Shown: in pieces, positions 8,113 to 18,173 of the stretch
How the letters are laid out: every line of letters begins with the position of its first letter
Numbering within the stretch: the stretch's first letter is position 1
Source: Bacillota bacterium
GTDB taxonomy: Bacteria; Bacillota_E; Symbiobacteriia; Symbiobacteriales; Symbiobacteriaceae
DNA length: 41,770 nt
Assembly: GCA_003242675.1 (NCBI GenBank)
Contig: QGVE01000007.1
Coordinates: 1-41,770 of the forward strand
Direction: 5' to 3'
The notes under the pieces: generated by a model
The model's input: the letters and a program-made list of their open reading frames with translations, nothing else
Databases searched by the model: none
What the model was told of the DNA's origin: nothing
Translations under genes and position numbers: made by a program

Positions 8113-10026
8113 ATGCACGCGCTGCTGCAGCAGTTAGAGGCATACCGGGCCAGGGAGGAATCCCTGCGGTGGGAGGGGACGTTCGCCGACTACCTGGAGA
8201 TCGTGGCGAAGAACCCCCGGGTGGCCCGGCACGCCCATGCCCGGATCTACGACATGATCGTCTCCCACGGGGTGGAGGAGGTGAACGGGGTACGGCGCTA
8301 CCGGTTCTTCGAAAACGAGCTCTTCGGCCTCGACCGCGCCCTGGAGCGGCTCGTGGAGGAGTACCTGCACCCGGCGGCCCGAAGGCTGGACGTGCGCAAG
8401 CGGATCCTCCTCCTCATGGGACCGGTCAGCGGCGGAAAGTCCACCCTCGTCACCCTGCTCAAGCGGGGCCTGGAGGCCTACAGCCGGACGCCGGAGGGGG
8501 CGCTCTACGCGATCCGCGACTGCCCGATGCACGAGGAGCCGCTCCACCTGGTGCCCCGGGAGCTCCGGCCGATCCTTGAGAAAGAGCTCGGTGTGGTAAT
8601 CGAGGGCGACCTCTGCCCCCGCTGCCGGCTCATGGTAAAGGAAGAGTACGGCGGGCGGATCGAGGACGTGCCTGTCGTCCGGATCTTCCTCTCCGAGGCC
8701 GACCGCGTGGGCATCGGCACCTTCAGCCCGTCCGATCCCAAGTCCCAGGACATCGCCGACCTCACCGGGTCCATCGACTTCTCCACGATCGGCGAGTACG
8801 GATCGGAGTCGGACCCCCGCGCCTACCGGTTCGACGGCGAGCTCAACAAGGCCAACCGGGGCATCATGGAGTTCCAGGAGATGCTGAAGCTGGACGAAAA
8901 GTTCCTCTGGCACCTGCTCAGCCTCAGCCAGGAAGGCAACTTCAAGGCCGGCCGGTTCGCCCTCATCTCCGCGGACGAGCTGATTGTGGCCCACACCAAC
9001 GAGACCGAGTACCGGGCCTTCATCGCCAACAAGCGGAACGAAGCCCTGCAGAGCCGCATCCTCGTCATCCCCGTCCCGTACAACCTGCGGGTCTCGGACG
9101 AGGTGCGCATCTACGAGAAGCTGGTCCGCCAGGCCGACGCGGCCCACGTGCACATCGCCCCGCACGCGCTGTATGCCGCCGCCGTGTTCTCGGTGCTGAG
9201 CCGGCTGAAGGAGTCGCAGCGGGCCGGCGTGGACCTCATGAAGAAGCTGAAGCTGTACGACGGGGCCCACGTGGAGGGCTTCACCCCGGAGGATGTGGCC
9301 GAGCTGCAGCGGGAGTTCGAAGGAATCGAGGGGATGAGCGGGGTCGATCCCCGCTACGTCATCAACCGCATCTCCGCGGCGATCATCCGCAAGGGGGAGA
9401 ACAGCGACAAGGCCTGCATCACCGCGCTGGACGTGCTCCGCTCGCTCCGGGACGGGCTGGACCAGCACCCCTCCATCACCCCGGAGGAGCGGGAGCGGCT
9501 CCTGTCCCTCATCGCCCTGGCCCGGCAGGAGTACGACGAGGTCGCCCGCCGGGAGGTGCAGAAGGCCTTCATCCACGCCTACGAGGCCTCGGCGCGGAGC
9601 CTGCTGGCGAACTACCTGGACAACGTGGAGGCCTACTGCGGAGGCCGGAAGATCCGCGACCCGCTCACGGACGAGCTGCGGGAACCCGACGAGCAGCTCA
9701 TGCGCTCCATCGAGGAGCAGATCGGCGTCTCTGAGAACGCCAAGAAGGCCTTCCGGGAGGAGATCATGATCCGGCTCTCCTCGTTCGCCCGGCGGGGCAT
9801 GACGTTTGACTACACCTCCCACGACCGGCTGCGGGAGGCCATTGAGAAGAAGCTGTTCGCGGACCTGAAGGACGTCGTGAAGATCACCACCTCCCTGCGC
9901 GCGCCGGACCCCGAGCAGCAGCGCCGCCTGGACGAGGTGGTCGACCGGCTCACTCAGGAGCACGGCTACTGCCCCTCGTGCGCGAGCGAGCTCCTGCGCT
10001 ACGTCGGCTCCCTGCTGAGCCGATAG
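8113..10026 (+). CDS. prkA: PrkA AAA-type serine protein kinase / ATPase
   Basis: Sporulation- and stress-associated AAA protein of the PrkA family; homologues are described as a kinase or an ATP-dependent protease-like factor. 637 residues, close to the about 630 of Bacillus PrkA. The N-terminus LLQQLEAYRAREESLRWEG aligns with Bacillus from this ATG (8113). An ATG 21 bases upstream lies before the AGGAGG site and is rejected. Walker A is GPVSGGKST (about 103-111); a CPRC pair occurs near residue 176 and a CPSC pair near the C-terminus. The AAA core occupies about residues 20-380 and the PrkA C-terminal domain the rest. It is the first gene of prkA-yhbH-spoVR, a set that is co-regulated in spore formers and present also in proteobacteria. 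Confidence 0.96.
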   Translation: MHALLQQLEAYRAREESLRWEGTFADYLEIVAKNPRVARHAHARIYDMIVSHGVEEVNGVRRYRFFENELFGLDRALERLVEEYLHPAARRLDVRKRILLLMGPVSGGKSTLVTLLKRGLEAYSRTPEGALYAIRDCPMHEEPLHLVPRELRPILEKELGVVIEGDLCPRCRLMVKEEYGGRIEDVPVVRIFLSEADRVGIGTFSPSDPKSQDIADLTGSIDFSTIGEYGSESDPRAYRFDGELNKANRGIMEFQEMLKLDEKFLWHLLSLSQEGNFKAGRFALISADELIVAHTNETEYRAFIANKRNEALQSRILVIPVPYNLRVSDEVRIYEKLVRQADAAHVHIAPHALYAAAVFSVLSRLKESQRAGVDLMKKLKLYDGAHVEGFTPEDVAELQREFEGIEGMSGVDPRYVINRISAAIIRKGENSDKACITALDVLRSLRDGLDQHPSITPEERERLLSLIALARQEYDEVARREVQKAFIHAYEASARSLLANYLDNVEAYCGGRKIRDPLTDELREPDEQLMRSIEEQIGVSENAKKAFREEIMIRLSSFARRGMTFDYTSHDRLREAIEKKLFADLKDVVKITTSLRAPDPEQQRRLDEVVDRLTQEHGYCPSCASELLRYVGSLLSR

Positions 10027-10070
10027 CCCGGGCGGGGTCGCGCGGAAAGCACGCAGAGGAGGCGCAGAGA

Positions 10071-11267
10071 ATGGCAGACACCCCGTTCCTCATTTCCCGG
10101 GAGGACTGGTCGCTGCACCGCCAGGGGCAGATGGACCAGGAGCGGCACCAGGCGCGGATCCGGGAGGCCATCCGGGCCAACCTGGCGGAGATCGTGAGCG
10201 ACGAGGCGATCATCGCCAGCGACGGCCGCAAGGTGGTGCGGCTGCCGATCCGGGTCCTGAAGGAGTACCGGTTCCGGCTGGACTGGCAGAAGCAGGAGCG
10301 GGTCGGGGAGGCGGCGGGTGACGTGCGGCCCGGGGATGCCGTGGGGGCCGCCGGAGCGGCGGGCAGGGCCGGCGGCAAGGGCGCCGGCGAGGAGGCCGGG
10401 GACGAATGGTTCGAGACGGACGTGCCGCTGGAGGAGCTGGAGGAGCTGCTCTTCGCGGAGCTCTCCCTCCCCCACCTCGAGCCCAAGCAGGACCCCCTGC
10501 TCACCACGCGCTACCTCGACTGGCGGGACGTGCGCCGCCACGGGATCACCGCCAACATCGACAAGAAGCGCACGCTGCTGGAAGCGATGAAGCGCAACCG
10601 CCTGGCGGGGCGGCCTCCCCTGGCCGGGATCCGCCGGGAGGACCTGCGGTTCCGCACCTGGGACGAAGCGGAGACCCCGCGGGCCAGCGCCGTGCTGATC
10701 ATCATGATGGACACCTCGGGGTCCATGGGCACGGGGGAGAAGCACATCGCCCGCAGCCTCTGCTACTGGATGGTCCGCTTCCTCCGCACCCGGTACGAAC
10801 AGGTCAGGCTCCACTTCGTCGCCCACACCACCGAGGCACGGGAGCTGGACGAGGAGGCCTTCTTCACCCGCGGCGAATCCGGCGGCACCCGCTGCTCCTC
10901 CGCCTACGAGTACGCCCTGCAGCTCATCGAACGGCAGTATCCGCCCGACCGGCACAACCTCTATGCCTTCCACTTCTCCGACGGCGACAACCTGATCTCC
11001 GACAACCCGCGCGCGGTGGCCCTCCTGCGCAAGCTGCTCGAGCGCTGCGCGCTCGTGGGATATGGGCAGATCGAGATCCAGCCCCAACAGCTCGGGATGC
11101 CCTACTACCAGCCCAACACCCTGCTCTCGCTGTACCGGCAGGAGATCGACCACCCGCGCTTCGTCACAGCCATGATCCGGGAGCGCTCGGACATCTACGC
11201 GGCCCTGCGGGCGTTCTTCCCGCCCGCCTCCGCAGGCGAGGGGAGGGCGGACCGGCATGGCGCCTGA
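10071..11267 (+). CDS. yhbH: YhbH/YeaH family protein (DUF444, von Willebrand A-like)
   Basis: 398 residues. The central and C-terminal part is a von Willebrand A-like fold with the metal-site motif MMDTSGSMG (DTSGS at about 214-218) and a later FSDGDN. The N-terminus (about 1-75: FLISREDWSLHRQGQMDQERH, IASDGRKVVRLPIRVLKEYRF) is typical of the family. Residues about 79-110 are an Ala/Gly-rich low-complexity insert where homologues have a Gly-rich linker. The ATG at 10071 follows AGAGGAGG; an upstream in-frame ATG overlaps prkA and lacks such a site. The family always travels with prkA and spoVR; its exact biochemical role is unknown. It overlaps spoVR by 11 bases. Confidence 0.94.
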   Translation: MADTPFLISREDWSLHRQGQMDQERHQARIREAIRANLAEIVSDEAIIASDGRKVVRLPIRVLKEYRFRLDWQKQERVGEAAGDVRPGDAVGAAGAAGRAGGKGAGEEAGDEWFETDVPLEELEELLFAELSLPHLEPKQDPLLTTRYLDWRDVRRHGITANIDKKRTLLEAMKRNRLAGRPPLAGIRREDLRFRTWDEAETPRASAVLIIMMDTSGSMGTGEKHIARSLCYWMVRFLRTRYEQVRLHFVAHTTEARELDEEAFFTRGESGGTRCSSAYEYALQLIERQYPPDRHNLYAFHFSDGDNLISDNPRAVALLRKLLERCALVGYGQIEIQPQQLGMPYYQPNTLLSLYRQEIDHPRFVTAMIRERSDIYAALRAFFPPASAGEGRADRHGA

Positions 11268-12483
11268 CCTGGACCGCCTCGAAGAGGCGATTGCGGCGGT
11301 GGTCGAGCGGGCCCGGGCAGAGGGCCTGGACTTCTTCCCCATGCGCTTCGAGCTCTGCCCGGCGGATGCGCTCTACACCCTGGGCGCCTACGGCATGCCG
11401 ACCCGATTCTCCCACTGGTCCTTCGGCAAGGCCTACTACCTCTTGAAGAGCCAGGCCCGGCTGGGGCTCACCAAGATCTACGAGCTGGTCATCAACTCCG
11501 ACCCCTGCTACGCCTTCCTGCTGGAGTCCAACAGCCTCCTGGAGAACACGCTGGTGGCCGCGCACGTCCTGGCCCACGCCGACTTCTTCAAGCACAACTG
11601 GCGGTTTCAGGGGACCAACCGCCGGATGGTGCACACCATGAGCGCCTTTGCCGAGCGGGTCCGGCGGTACGAGGAGAAGTTCGGCCGCGAGCCGGTGGAG
11701 CGGTTCCTGGACGCCGCACTGGCGGTGGCCGAGCAGATCGACCCGTTCCCCGGGCCGCGCCCGGATCCCGGCCGGGACCTGCCGCGCTTTCTGCTGGAGC
11801 ACGCCCCCGACCTCGACGACTGGCAGCGGGACATCCTGGCCAGCGTCCGGGAGGAGGCGCTCTACTTCCGGCCGCAGATGGAGACGAAGATCCTGAACGA
11901 GGGCTGGGCGACGTTCTGGCACGTCCGCATCCTGCGGGCGCTGGAGCTCAGCCCCGACCAGGCGCTGGAGTTCGCCCGGCTGCACGCCGCCGTGGTGGCC
12001 CCGCACCCCCACCTGCTCAATCCCTACCGGCTGGGCTACCGGCTGCTGGAGTCCATCGCCGCCCGCCACGGCGAGGAGCGGCTGTTCGAGGTGCGCACGC
12101 TGGAGACGGACCTCTCCCTGGTGCGGGACTACCTCACCCCGGAGCTCTGCGCGGAGCTGGACCTCCACGTCTACGCGCAGCAGAACGGCCAGTGGCAGGT
12201 GACCACGAGCGACTGGGCCGCGGTGCGGGCGGCGCTCCTGCGCCAGCTGGAGAACTGCGGGCTGCCCTACATCTACGCCGAGGAGGCCAACTACCAGCGG
12301 CAGGGCGAGCTGTACCTCCGGCACGGGTACGACGGGGTCGAGCTCGACACGGCGCACCTTCACCACGCGCTGCGCCACGTGCAGCACATCTGGGGGCGGC
12401 CGGTGCACCTGGAGACGGTGCACGGGGGCCGGCGCACCCTCTACACATGCCGGGGCGAGGAAGTGACGAGCCGGGTGCTGTGA
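11257..12483 (+). CDS. spoVR: SpoVR-family protein
   Basis: 408 residues. Contains the family's conserved segments: MRFELCPADALYTLGAYGMPTRFSHWSFGKAY near the N-terminus, VAAHVLAHADFFKHNWRF in the middle, ETKILNEGWATFWH near residue 208, and HPHLLNPYRLGYRL. Bacillus SpoVR is involved in spore cortex formation; the molecular function is not known. The His/Glu-rich conserved segments suggest metal binding, which is my inference. The ATG lies within the last codons of yhbH, so coupling is likely. The stop codon falls in the loop of the following hairpin. Confidence 0.95.
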   Translation: MAPDLDRLEEAIAAVVERARAEGLDFFPMRFELCPADALYTLGAYGMPTRFSHWSFGKAYYLLKSQARLGLTKIYELVINSDPCYAFLLESNSLLENTLVAAHVLAHADFFKHNWRFQGTNRRMVHTMSAFAERVRRYEEKFGREPVERFLDAALAVAEQIDPFPGPRPDPGRDLPRFLLEHAPDLDDWQRDILASVREEALYFRPQMETKILNEGWATFWHVRILRALELSPDQALEFARLHAAVVAPHPHLLNPYRLGYRLLESIAARHGEERLFEVRTLETDLSLVRDYLTPELCAELDLHVYAQQNGQWQVTTSDWAAVRAALLRQLENCGLPYIYAEEANYQRQGELYLRHGYDGVELDTAHLHHALRHVQHIWGRPVHLETVHGGRRTLYTCRGEEVTSRVL

Positions 12484-12498
12484 CCCAGCACCCGGCTC
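12468..12498. terminator. Hairpin terminator spanning the spoVR stop codon
   Basis: 13-bp perfect stem (GAGCCGGGTGCTG and its complement) with a 5-base loop TGACC. The loop begins with the spoVR TGA stop. It lies between convergent spoVR and the LuxR-type gene and has no T-run. Confidence 0.65.
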
Positions 12499-12520
12499 CG
12501 CAATTGGGCGGCGGCCGTGA

Positions 12521-13228
12521 TCAGGCGATGTCCTCCAGCGCCTTGCCGGAGCGGCGCATCGCCGCCTCCAGCAGCGCCTCCGGCGAGGTCAGCCCTTCCA
12601 GCGAACTCGAAGAGCCCAGGGAGAAAAGCAGGTCGCCGCCGCTCATGCTGGCCCATTCGCCCAGGGAGAGGCCCAGCCGCAGGGTGATCTCCCGCGCCAC
12701 GGCCCGGTCCGTGGCCGGCAGCAGTCCCACGAACTGGTGATCCGACCAGCGGAAGGCCAGGTCCGGCCTGCGCACGGCCGCCGACAGGGCCTCTGCCACG
12801 GCGAGGTCCGCGGCCAGCCGCTCCGCGAGCGAGAGCCGCTGCCGGCCCTGCGCCTCGAGCCAGATCAGCGACACCCCGTGCCCGCCGTGCTTGCGCAGGA
12901 GATCCAGGACCCGCCGGCGGAACGCCGTGCGGCGCAGGAGCCCGGTCACCGGATCCCGCGCCTCGACCTGCAGCTCCTCCTCCATCAGCAGCTTGCGCAC
13001 CAGTTCCGCGCGCGAGTCGGCTCCGGTCTTGCGCAGGATGTGGCGGATGTGGGTTTTCACGGTGTTCACGGTCACGAACAGCCGCCGCGCCACCTCGGCC
13101 GTCGGCAGGCCGGCCAAGGCGAGCTGCGCGACCTCCAGCTCCCGTGGGCTCAGGAGAGGCTGTAAGCGGCTGACCACAACCTCCGTGGAGACGGCCTCCA
13201 GCGGCCGCTCCCGCACCATCGGGCTCAT
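12521..13228 (-). CDS. LuxR-type HTH fused to a degenerate GGDEF-like domain
   Basis: 235 residues. The N-terminal LuxR/GerE helix-turn-helix (about 26-80: LSPRELEVAQLALAGLPTAEVARRLFVTVNTVKTHIRHIL) is followed by a C-terminal domain (about 92-235). That domain begins DPVTGLLRRTAF, matching the D-x-L-T-G-L-x-N-R start of GGDEF domains. The active-site motif is WSDHQF (161-166) instead of GGDEF, so diguanylate cyclase activity is very unlikely. The ATG at 13228 has GGGAGGAG five bases before it. A longer frame starts at 13327 but that codon coincides with the expected transcription start of the promoter at 13333-13362. LuxR HTH domains are usually C-terminal, so the order is unusual. It probably is a transcription regulator that senses a ligand, perhaps a nucleotide. 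Confidence 0.85.
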   Translation of the reverse strand: MSPMVRERPLEAVSTEVVVSRLQPLLSPRELEVAQLALAGLPTAEVARRLFVTVNTVKTHIRHILRKTGADSRAELVRKLLMEEELQVEARDPVTGLLRRTAFRRRVLDLLRKHGGHGVSLIWLEAQGRQRLSLAERLAADLAVAEALSAAVRRPDLAFRWSDHQFVGLLPATDRAVAREITLRLGLSLGEWASMSGGDLLFSLGSSSSLEGLTSPEALLEAAMRRSGKALEDIA

Positions 13229-13332
13229 GGACGCTCCTCCCGTCCGCGCCTGTACTTTCGTCTCCGCCTGCGACAGAAATTCGACACTTTCCGCTGCACA
13301 TTCAGTAGTTATTTGAGTCGATTCCATCGTTC

Positions 13333-13362
13333 ATTCTACCGTACGCTCCTGAGCGAAGTCAA
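13333..13362 (-). promoter_or_regulatory. Sigma-A-type promoter of the LuxR/GGDEF-like gene
   Basis: TTGACT (13357-13362), 18-base spacer, TAGAAT (13333-13338). The spacer contains the dyad CGCTCAGGAGCG, a possible operator. Predicted transcription starts near 13327, giving a leader of about 100 bases to the preferred start codon. Confidence 0.75.
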
Positions 13363-13406
13363 CAGAAATTTTCTTCTATCTAGACTTGACTGTCTATAGC
13401 ACACGA

Positions 13407-13435
13407 CCACCCGACCCCCATCGAGGGTCGGGTGG
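13407..13435 (-). terminator. Stem-loop after yajC
   Basis: 11-bp perfect stem (CCACCCGACCC and complement) with a 7-base loop, 22 bases beyond the yajC stop and before the next gene's promoter. No T-run. Confidence 0.6.
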
Positions 13436-13456
13436 CCGCGGGCCTCCCGGGTGCTG

Positions 13457-13726
13457 TCACTTCGGCCGCCGTACGGTCCCGACGGCGCTCCGGTTGAAGG
13501 TCAGCTCCACGTTGGGGGCGACCTTCACCCGGATCGTGTTGTTGGTCTCGTCCAGCGCCTGAATCACGCCGTGCAGGCCGCCGATGGTGATGATCTCGTC
13601 GCCGACCTTGAGCGAGTCGAGCATCTCCTGGCGCTTCTTCTGCTGCTGCTGCTGGGGACGGATCAGCATGAAGTACATCAGGACCAGGAGCAGGATCAAG
13701 GGACCCCACTGAACCAGAAACTCCAA
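13457..13726 (-). CDS. yajC: Preprotein translocase accessory subunit YajC
   Basis: Small single-span membrane protein that associates with SecDF and the Sec translocon. 89 residues from a TTG start (13724-13726), which has AGGAGG eight bases upstream. The longer open frame upstream includes non-coding leader. The membrane helix is at about 4-24 (LVQWGPLILLLVLMYFMLIRP), followed by poly-Gln/Lys (QQQQQKKRQEML) and the conserved cytoplasmic core LKVGDEIITIGGLHGVI and ETNNTIRVKVAPNVELTFNRSAV. The position after queA-tgt is the classical one in bacteria, although a GNAT gene is inserted here. Confidence 0.95.
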   Translation of the reverse strand: MEFLVQWGPLILLLVLMYFMLIRPQQQQQKKRQEMLDSLKVGDEIITIGGLHGVIQALDETNNTIRVKVAPNVELTFNRSAVGTVRRPK

Positions 13727-13757
13727 GGCTGCTTCCTCCTCGCGCTCTCTTGCGTTC

Positions 13758-13787
13758 ACTATACCACGTGCGCAGGACGCCTGTACA
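13758..13787 (-). promoter_or_regulatory. Candidate promoter for yajC
   Basis: TGTACA (13782-13787), 18-base spacer, TATAGT (13758-13763). It is placed about 30 bases before the yajC start and suggests yajC can be transcribed apart from the upstream genes. Confidence 0.45.
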
Positions 13788-13811
13788 TTTCTGGCCAAAC
13801 CGCGGGCCGGT

Positions 13812-14291
13812 TCAGCGCTGGCCGGGGGCGTACATCAGCACCTGTATGGGGCGCATGCCGATCCGCTCCGCCAGCCGGACGGCGGCGCTGCCCGTCGGCG
13901 CAATCAGCGAGACGGCGAAGGCGCCCTTCAGGTAGCCCCAGCCGCGCACCCGCTCGACCAGGCCGGTGCCGATGCCCTGCCGGCGGTACTCGGGCAGCAC
14001 GTAGAGGTCCGAGATGTAGGTGTACAGCTCCGGCCGGAACAGGGCGGGCGGCTCCTGCAGGCTGCCGACGCAGTAGCCCACCGGGCCCTCCCGGCCTTCG
14101 TCCTCGGCCAGCATCACCACGGCGGCCGGATGCTCGATGGCCTGGGCCAGGCCGGTCTTGGCGAACTGCATGAACCCGTCCGCCAGCGTGTAAAGGCCCA
14201 GCTGGGCCTGCTGCTCCCGCGCGAAGGCCTCCACCAGGGGCAGGAGCGCGTTCAGGTCGGCGCGGGTGGCGGCTCGGTACTGAATGGCCAC
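13812..14291 (-). CDS. GNAT-family N-acetyltransferase
   Basis: 159 residues from a GTG (14289-14291) preceded by GGGGGAG. The acetyl-CoA binding motif A is clear: YISDLYVLPEYRRQGIGTGLVERV (R-x-x-G-x-G as RRQGIG, about 104-109). It is followed by a C-terminal strand with AVRLAERIGMRPIQVLMY. The N-terminus IQYRAATRADLNALLPLVEAF is typical of the fold. The substrate is unknown. It lies between tgt and yajC, 20 bases after tgt, so it is probably co-transcribed with the queuosine genes; an acetylation role linked to that pathway is not implied by the sequence. Confidence 0.9.
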   Translation of the reverse strand: MAIQYRAATRADLNALLPLVEAFAREQQAQLGLYTLADGFMQFAKTGLAQAIEHPAAVVMLAEDEGREGPVGYCVGSLQEPPALFRPELYTYISDLYVLPEYRRQGIGTGLVERVRGWGYLKGAFAVSLIAPTGSAAVRLAERIGMRPIQVLMYAPGQR

Positions 14292-14311
14292 TTCTCCACT
14301 CCCCCTCACGG

Positions 14312-15520
<1,209 letters not shown>

Positions 15521-16546
15521 TCACAGGATCAGCATCGCGTCCCCGAAGCTGAAGAAGCGGTACCGCTGGGCCACGGCCTCCCGGTAAGCCCGCATGATGA
15601 GGTCGTGGCCGGCGAAGGCGGAAACCAGCATGAGCAGGGTCGACTTGGGCAGGTGGAAGTTGGTGATCAGGCAGTCCACGGCCTTGAAGCGGTATCCCGG
15701 GTAGATGAAGATGTCGGTCCAGCCCTCGCCGGGTTGGATCGTGCCGTCCTCGGCTGCGACGGTCTCCAGGGTGCGCACGGAGGTCGTGCCCACGACCACC
15801 AGCCGCCCGCCCCGCGCCCGCACCCGGTTCAGGCCGGCGGCCGCCTCGGGCGAGACGCGGAAGAACTCGCTGTGCATCTTGTGCTGCGTGGGGTCCTCCA
15901 CCTCCACGGGGCGGAAGGTGCCCAAGCCGACGTGCAGCGTGATCCGATGGATCTCGACCCCCTGGGCGACCAGCCGGTCCAGGAGCTCGGGCGTGAAGTG
16001 CAGCCCCGCCGTGGGGGCGGCCGCAGAGCCCCACTCCCGGGCGTAGACGGTCTGGTAGCGCTCGGGGTCCTCCAGCTGCTCGTGGATGTACGGCGGCAGG
16101 GGCATCTGCCCCAGCCGGTCGAGGAGGTTTTCGAAGACGCCCTCGTAGCGGAAGTCGATGATCCGGCCGCCGTAGTCGGTGGGACCGACCACGGTGCCGA
16201 CCAGCAGGCCGTCGCCGAAGACGATCCGCTCGCCGGGGCGGGCCTTCTTCCCCGGCTTTACCAGGGTCTCCCACCGGTCCCGGCTGAGCCGCTTGAGGAG
16301 CAGCACCTCCATGGCGCCGCCGGTCCGCTCCCGGCAGCCGAGGAGCCGGGCGGGCATCACCCGGGTGTCGTTGATCACCAGCCCGTCGCCGGGCCGCAGA
16401 TACTCGGGCAGGTCGCGGAAGCGGCGGTGCGCGATCGCACCGCTCGCCCGGTCCACCACCATCAGCCGGGAAGCGTCGCGCGGCTCCACCGGCTTCTGGG
16501 CAATGAGCTCCTTGGGCAGATCGTAGTCAAAGTCTGAGAGCTTCAC
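15521..16546 (-). CDS. queA: S-adenosylmethionine:tRNA ribosyltransferase-isomerase
   Basis: Builds epoxyqueuosine on tRNA from preQ1 and the ribosyl part of S-adenosylmethionine. 341 residues, normal length. Recognisable family segments: [30 protein letters not shown] at the start, [29 protein letters not shown] (about residue 173), [14 protein letters not shown], and [19 protein letters not shown] at the C-terminal end. It begins one base after the SpoIID-like gene stop, indicating an operon. Confidence 0.97.
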   Translation of the reverse strand: MKLSDFDYDLPKELIAQKPVEPRDASRLMVVDRASGAIAHRRFRDLPEYLRPGDGLVINDTRVMPARLLGCRERTGGAMEVLLLKRLSRDRWETLVKPGKKARPGERIVFGDGLLVGTVVGPTDYGGRIIDFRYEGVFENLLDRLGQMPLPPYIHEQLEDPERYQTVYAREWGSAAAPTAGLHFTPELLDRLVAQGVEIHRITLHVGLGTFRPVEVEDPTQHKMHSEFFRVSPEAAAGLNRVRARGGRLVVVGTTSVRTLETVAAEDGTIQPGEGWTDIFIYPGYRFKAVDCLITNFHLPKSTLLMLVSAFAGHDLIMRAYREAVAQRYRFFSFGDAMLIL

Positions 16547-16547
16547 C

Positions 16548-18050
16548 TTAGCGGGTCTCCACCTTTGTGCCGGTAAAGTAGTGGGTCAGGATCTCGACGT
16601 AGCTCTTCCCCTGCAGAGCCATGCCGTACGCTCCCCACTGGGACATGCCGACGCCGTGGCCCTGGCCGCTGCCGCTGACGACGATCTCCCGGGGCTCGGA
16701 GACGGGGCCGGGCGCCGGCTCCGGCACCGGAGGCCGGGACTCGCCCCGGGACGGCGGCGTCGTGCTGGGCCGGGTGACCACGCCGACGACGGCGTAGGCG
16801 TCCGCGGAGGCCACCGCCGCGAGGCTCTCCAGCGAGCGGACGGCGCCGCCCGCGCCGAGCACGTAGGTCCCGGCGACCGGCCGGAACACCACCTCGCCGC
16901 CTGCACCCAGGACCGCCACCACGGGCGCCTGCTCCTCCGGCTCGGGCTCAGGTTCGGGTGCAGGCGCCGGCTCCGGTTTGGGCGCGGGGGCCGGAGCCTC
17001 CGCACCGATCAGGGCGATCTCCCGCGGCGGCGCGGGCAGGCCGAGGGCGATCCGCATCTGCTGCATGGAGAGGGTGCGGGAGCCCAGCGTGCCGACGACC
17101 TCCCACGTGGCCGGCCGGCCGCTGGCCGAGGGCCTGCCCGGGATGACCGCCGTCACCCGGCCGACGCCGAAGCCGGCGGCCTCCAGCCGCTGGCTGAACT
17201 CTTCCACCGTGAACGCGCTGCGCCAGGCGGTGTACGGGTTCTCGGGCAGCGCGTCGTAGTCCGGCACCCCCCTCAGGTACCCCCGCGGGGCGCCGCCGGT
17301 CCAGATGTCCTCGTTGTTCTCGGTGTGGCCCCCGGAGGAGGAGTGGTAGTAGGCCGCCACGACGTTCCCCTGGTAGGTGATCACCTGGCCCTCGGTCGCC
17401 CGGACCGCGGCGGTGGTGCTGGGCTTCTCCTGGCCAACCCCCAGGTAGACCTGGTCGTCGACGGTGGCGCGCAGGTCGAAGCCGTCCTCCGCCCACCGCC
17501 CCAGGTGCGCGACGGCGTAGGAGCGGGAGGCCACCGCCTGCGCCTTCAGGGCCTCCTCCGGCCAGCGGTAGTCCATCTCCGCCGGAACGACGGAGAGCAG
17601 GTAGTCCTCCAGGTTGACGACGTTGACCACGGACAGCTGCCCCTTGGCCGTGGGCACCAGCTGGATCTCGCCGCGATACGCCCTTCCCTGGAAGGTAATA
17701 TACCCGCCGGGATCCGGCACCAGACGGACGGGGCCGGCGAACCACGCCTGGAGGGGCTCCACGTACACGCCGCCCTGCGCCAGCACCGCCCGCACCGCGG
17801 CTCCGGCCGGCACCGCGCCCTGCACTGCGCCGTCGGCGACGATCCGGAGCCCGGCGGTGCTGCCCACCTCCGCCGCGCTCTGGCCCCACGCCAGCCCGAC
17901 CCGCACCGGCGACTCGGACGGCGGCGCGGGGACGTCGGCGCTCGCCGCCGCGGCGCGGGACCACGGCCCCGGCAGGAGGGCCGCGAGGGTCAGGAGGAGC
18001 AGGGAAAGCAGCGCCGGAGCTCGGACACCACGCTTGTGCACGGGGGACAC
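16548..18050 (-). CDS. spoIID: SpoIID/LytB-domain exported protein
   Basis: Peptidoglycan-acting family; in Bacillus SpoIID is a lytic transglycosylase used in engulfment. 500 residues. Signal peptide at about 1-35 ([24 protein letters not shown]). The SpoIID domain follows, with the hallmark segments [30 protein letters not shown] and [33 protein letters not shown]. Then come a Pro/Glu-rich spacer and the C-terminal [17 protein letters not shown]. The frame is open to a TTG at 18086, but a promoter (18073-18102) overlaps that codon, so a downstream GTG (18050, or 18041) is used; AAGG precedes it. In a ruv-queA context this may be the sporulation protein or a vegetative homologue. Confidence 0.9.
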   Translation of the reverse strand: MSPVHKRGVRAPALLSLLLLTLAALLPGPWSRAAAASADVPAPPSESPVRVGLAWGQSAAEVGSTAGLRIVADGAVQGAVPAGAAVRAVLAQGGVYVEPLQAWFAGPVRLVPDPGGYITFQGRAYRGEIQLVPTAKGQLSVVNVVNLEDYLLSVVPAEMDYRWPEEALKAQAVASRSYAVAHLGRWAEDGFDLRATVDDQVYLGVGQEKPSTTAAVRATEGQVITYQGNVVAAYYHSSSGGHTENNEDIWTGGAPRGYLRGVPDYDALPENPYTAWRSAFTVEEFSQRLEAAGFGVGRVTAVIPGRPSASGRPATWEVVGTLGSRTLSMQQMRIALGLPAPPREIALIGAEAPAPAPKPEPAPAPEPEPEPEEQAPVVAVLGAGGEVVFRPVAGTYVLGAGGAVRSLESLAAVASADAYAVVGVVTRPSTTPPSRGESRPPVPEPAPGPVSEPREIVVSGSGQGHGVGMSQWGAYGMALQGKSYVEILTHYFTGTKVETR

Positions 18051-18072
18051 CGCCTTCGCCTTAGGTTGGGAA

Positions 18073-18102
18073 AATCTATGACTCAATCGTTCGCTCCGTC
18101 AA
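18073..18102 (-). promoter_or_regulatory. Sigma-A-type promoter for spoIID-queA-tgt
   Basis: TTGACG (18097-18102), 18-base spacer, TAGATT (18073-18078). It lies just after the rsgI terminator, so it restarts transcription for the spoIID-queA-tgt group. Confidence 0.7.
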
Positions 18103-18128
18103 AGATGTTCTCCTTCCCACCGCACAGG

Positions 18129-18155
18129 AAAAGGGGGCCGGCTGCCCGACCCCCT
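18129..18155 (-). terminator. Rho-independent terminator of sigI-rsgI
   Basis: 10-bp stem with one G-U pair and a 4-base loop, followed on the minus strand by TTTTCC. It lies 19 bases beyond the rsgI stop. Confidence 0.85.
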
Positions 18156-18173
18156 GGCGGATCCAGCCCCGCT

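Noticed and set aside
13364..13400. TCTAGAC/GTCTATA inverted repeat as a separate operator
   Set aside because: Only six of seven positions pair and it lies between a terminator and a promoter, where AT-rich sequence is expected.
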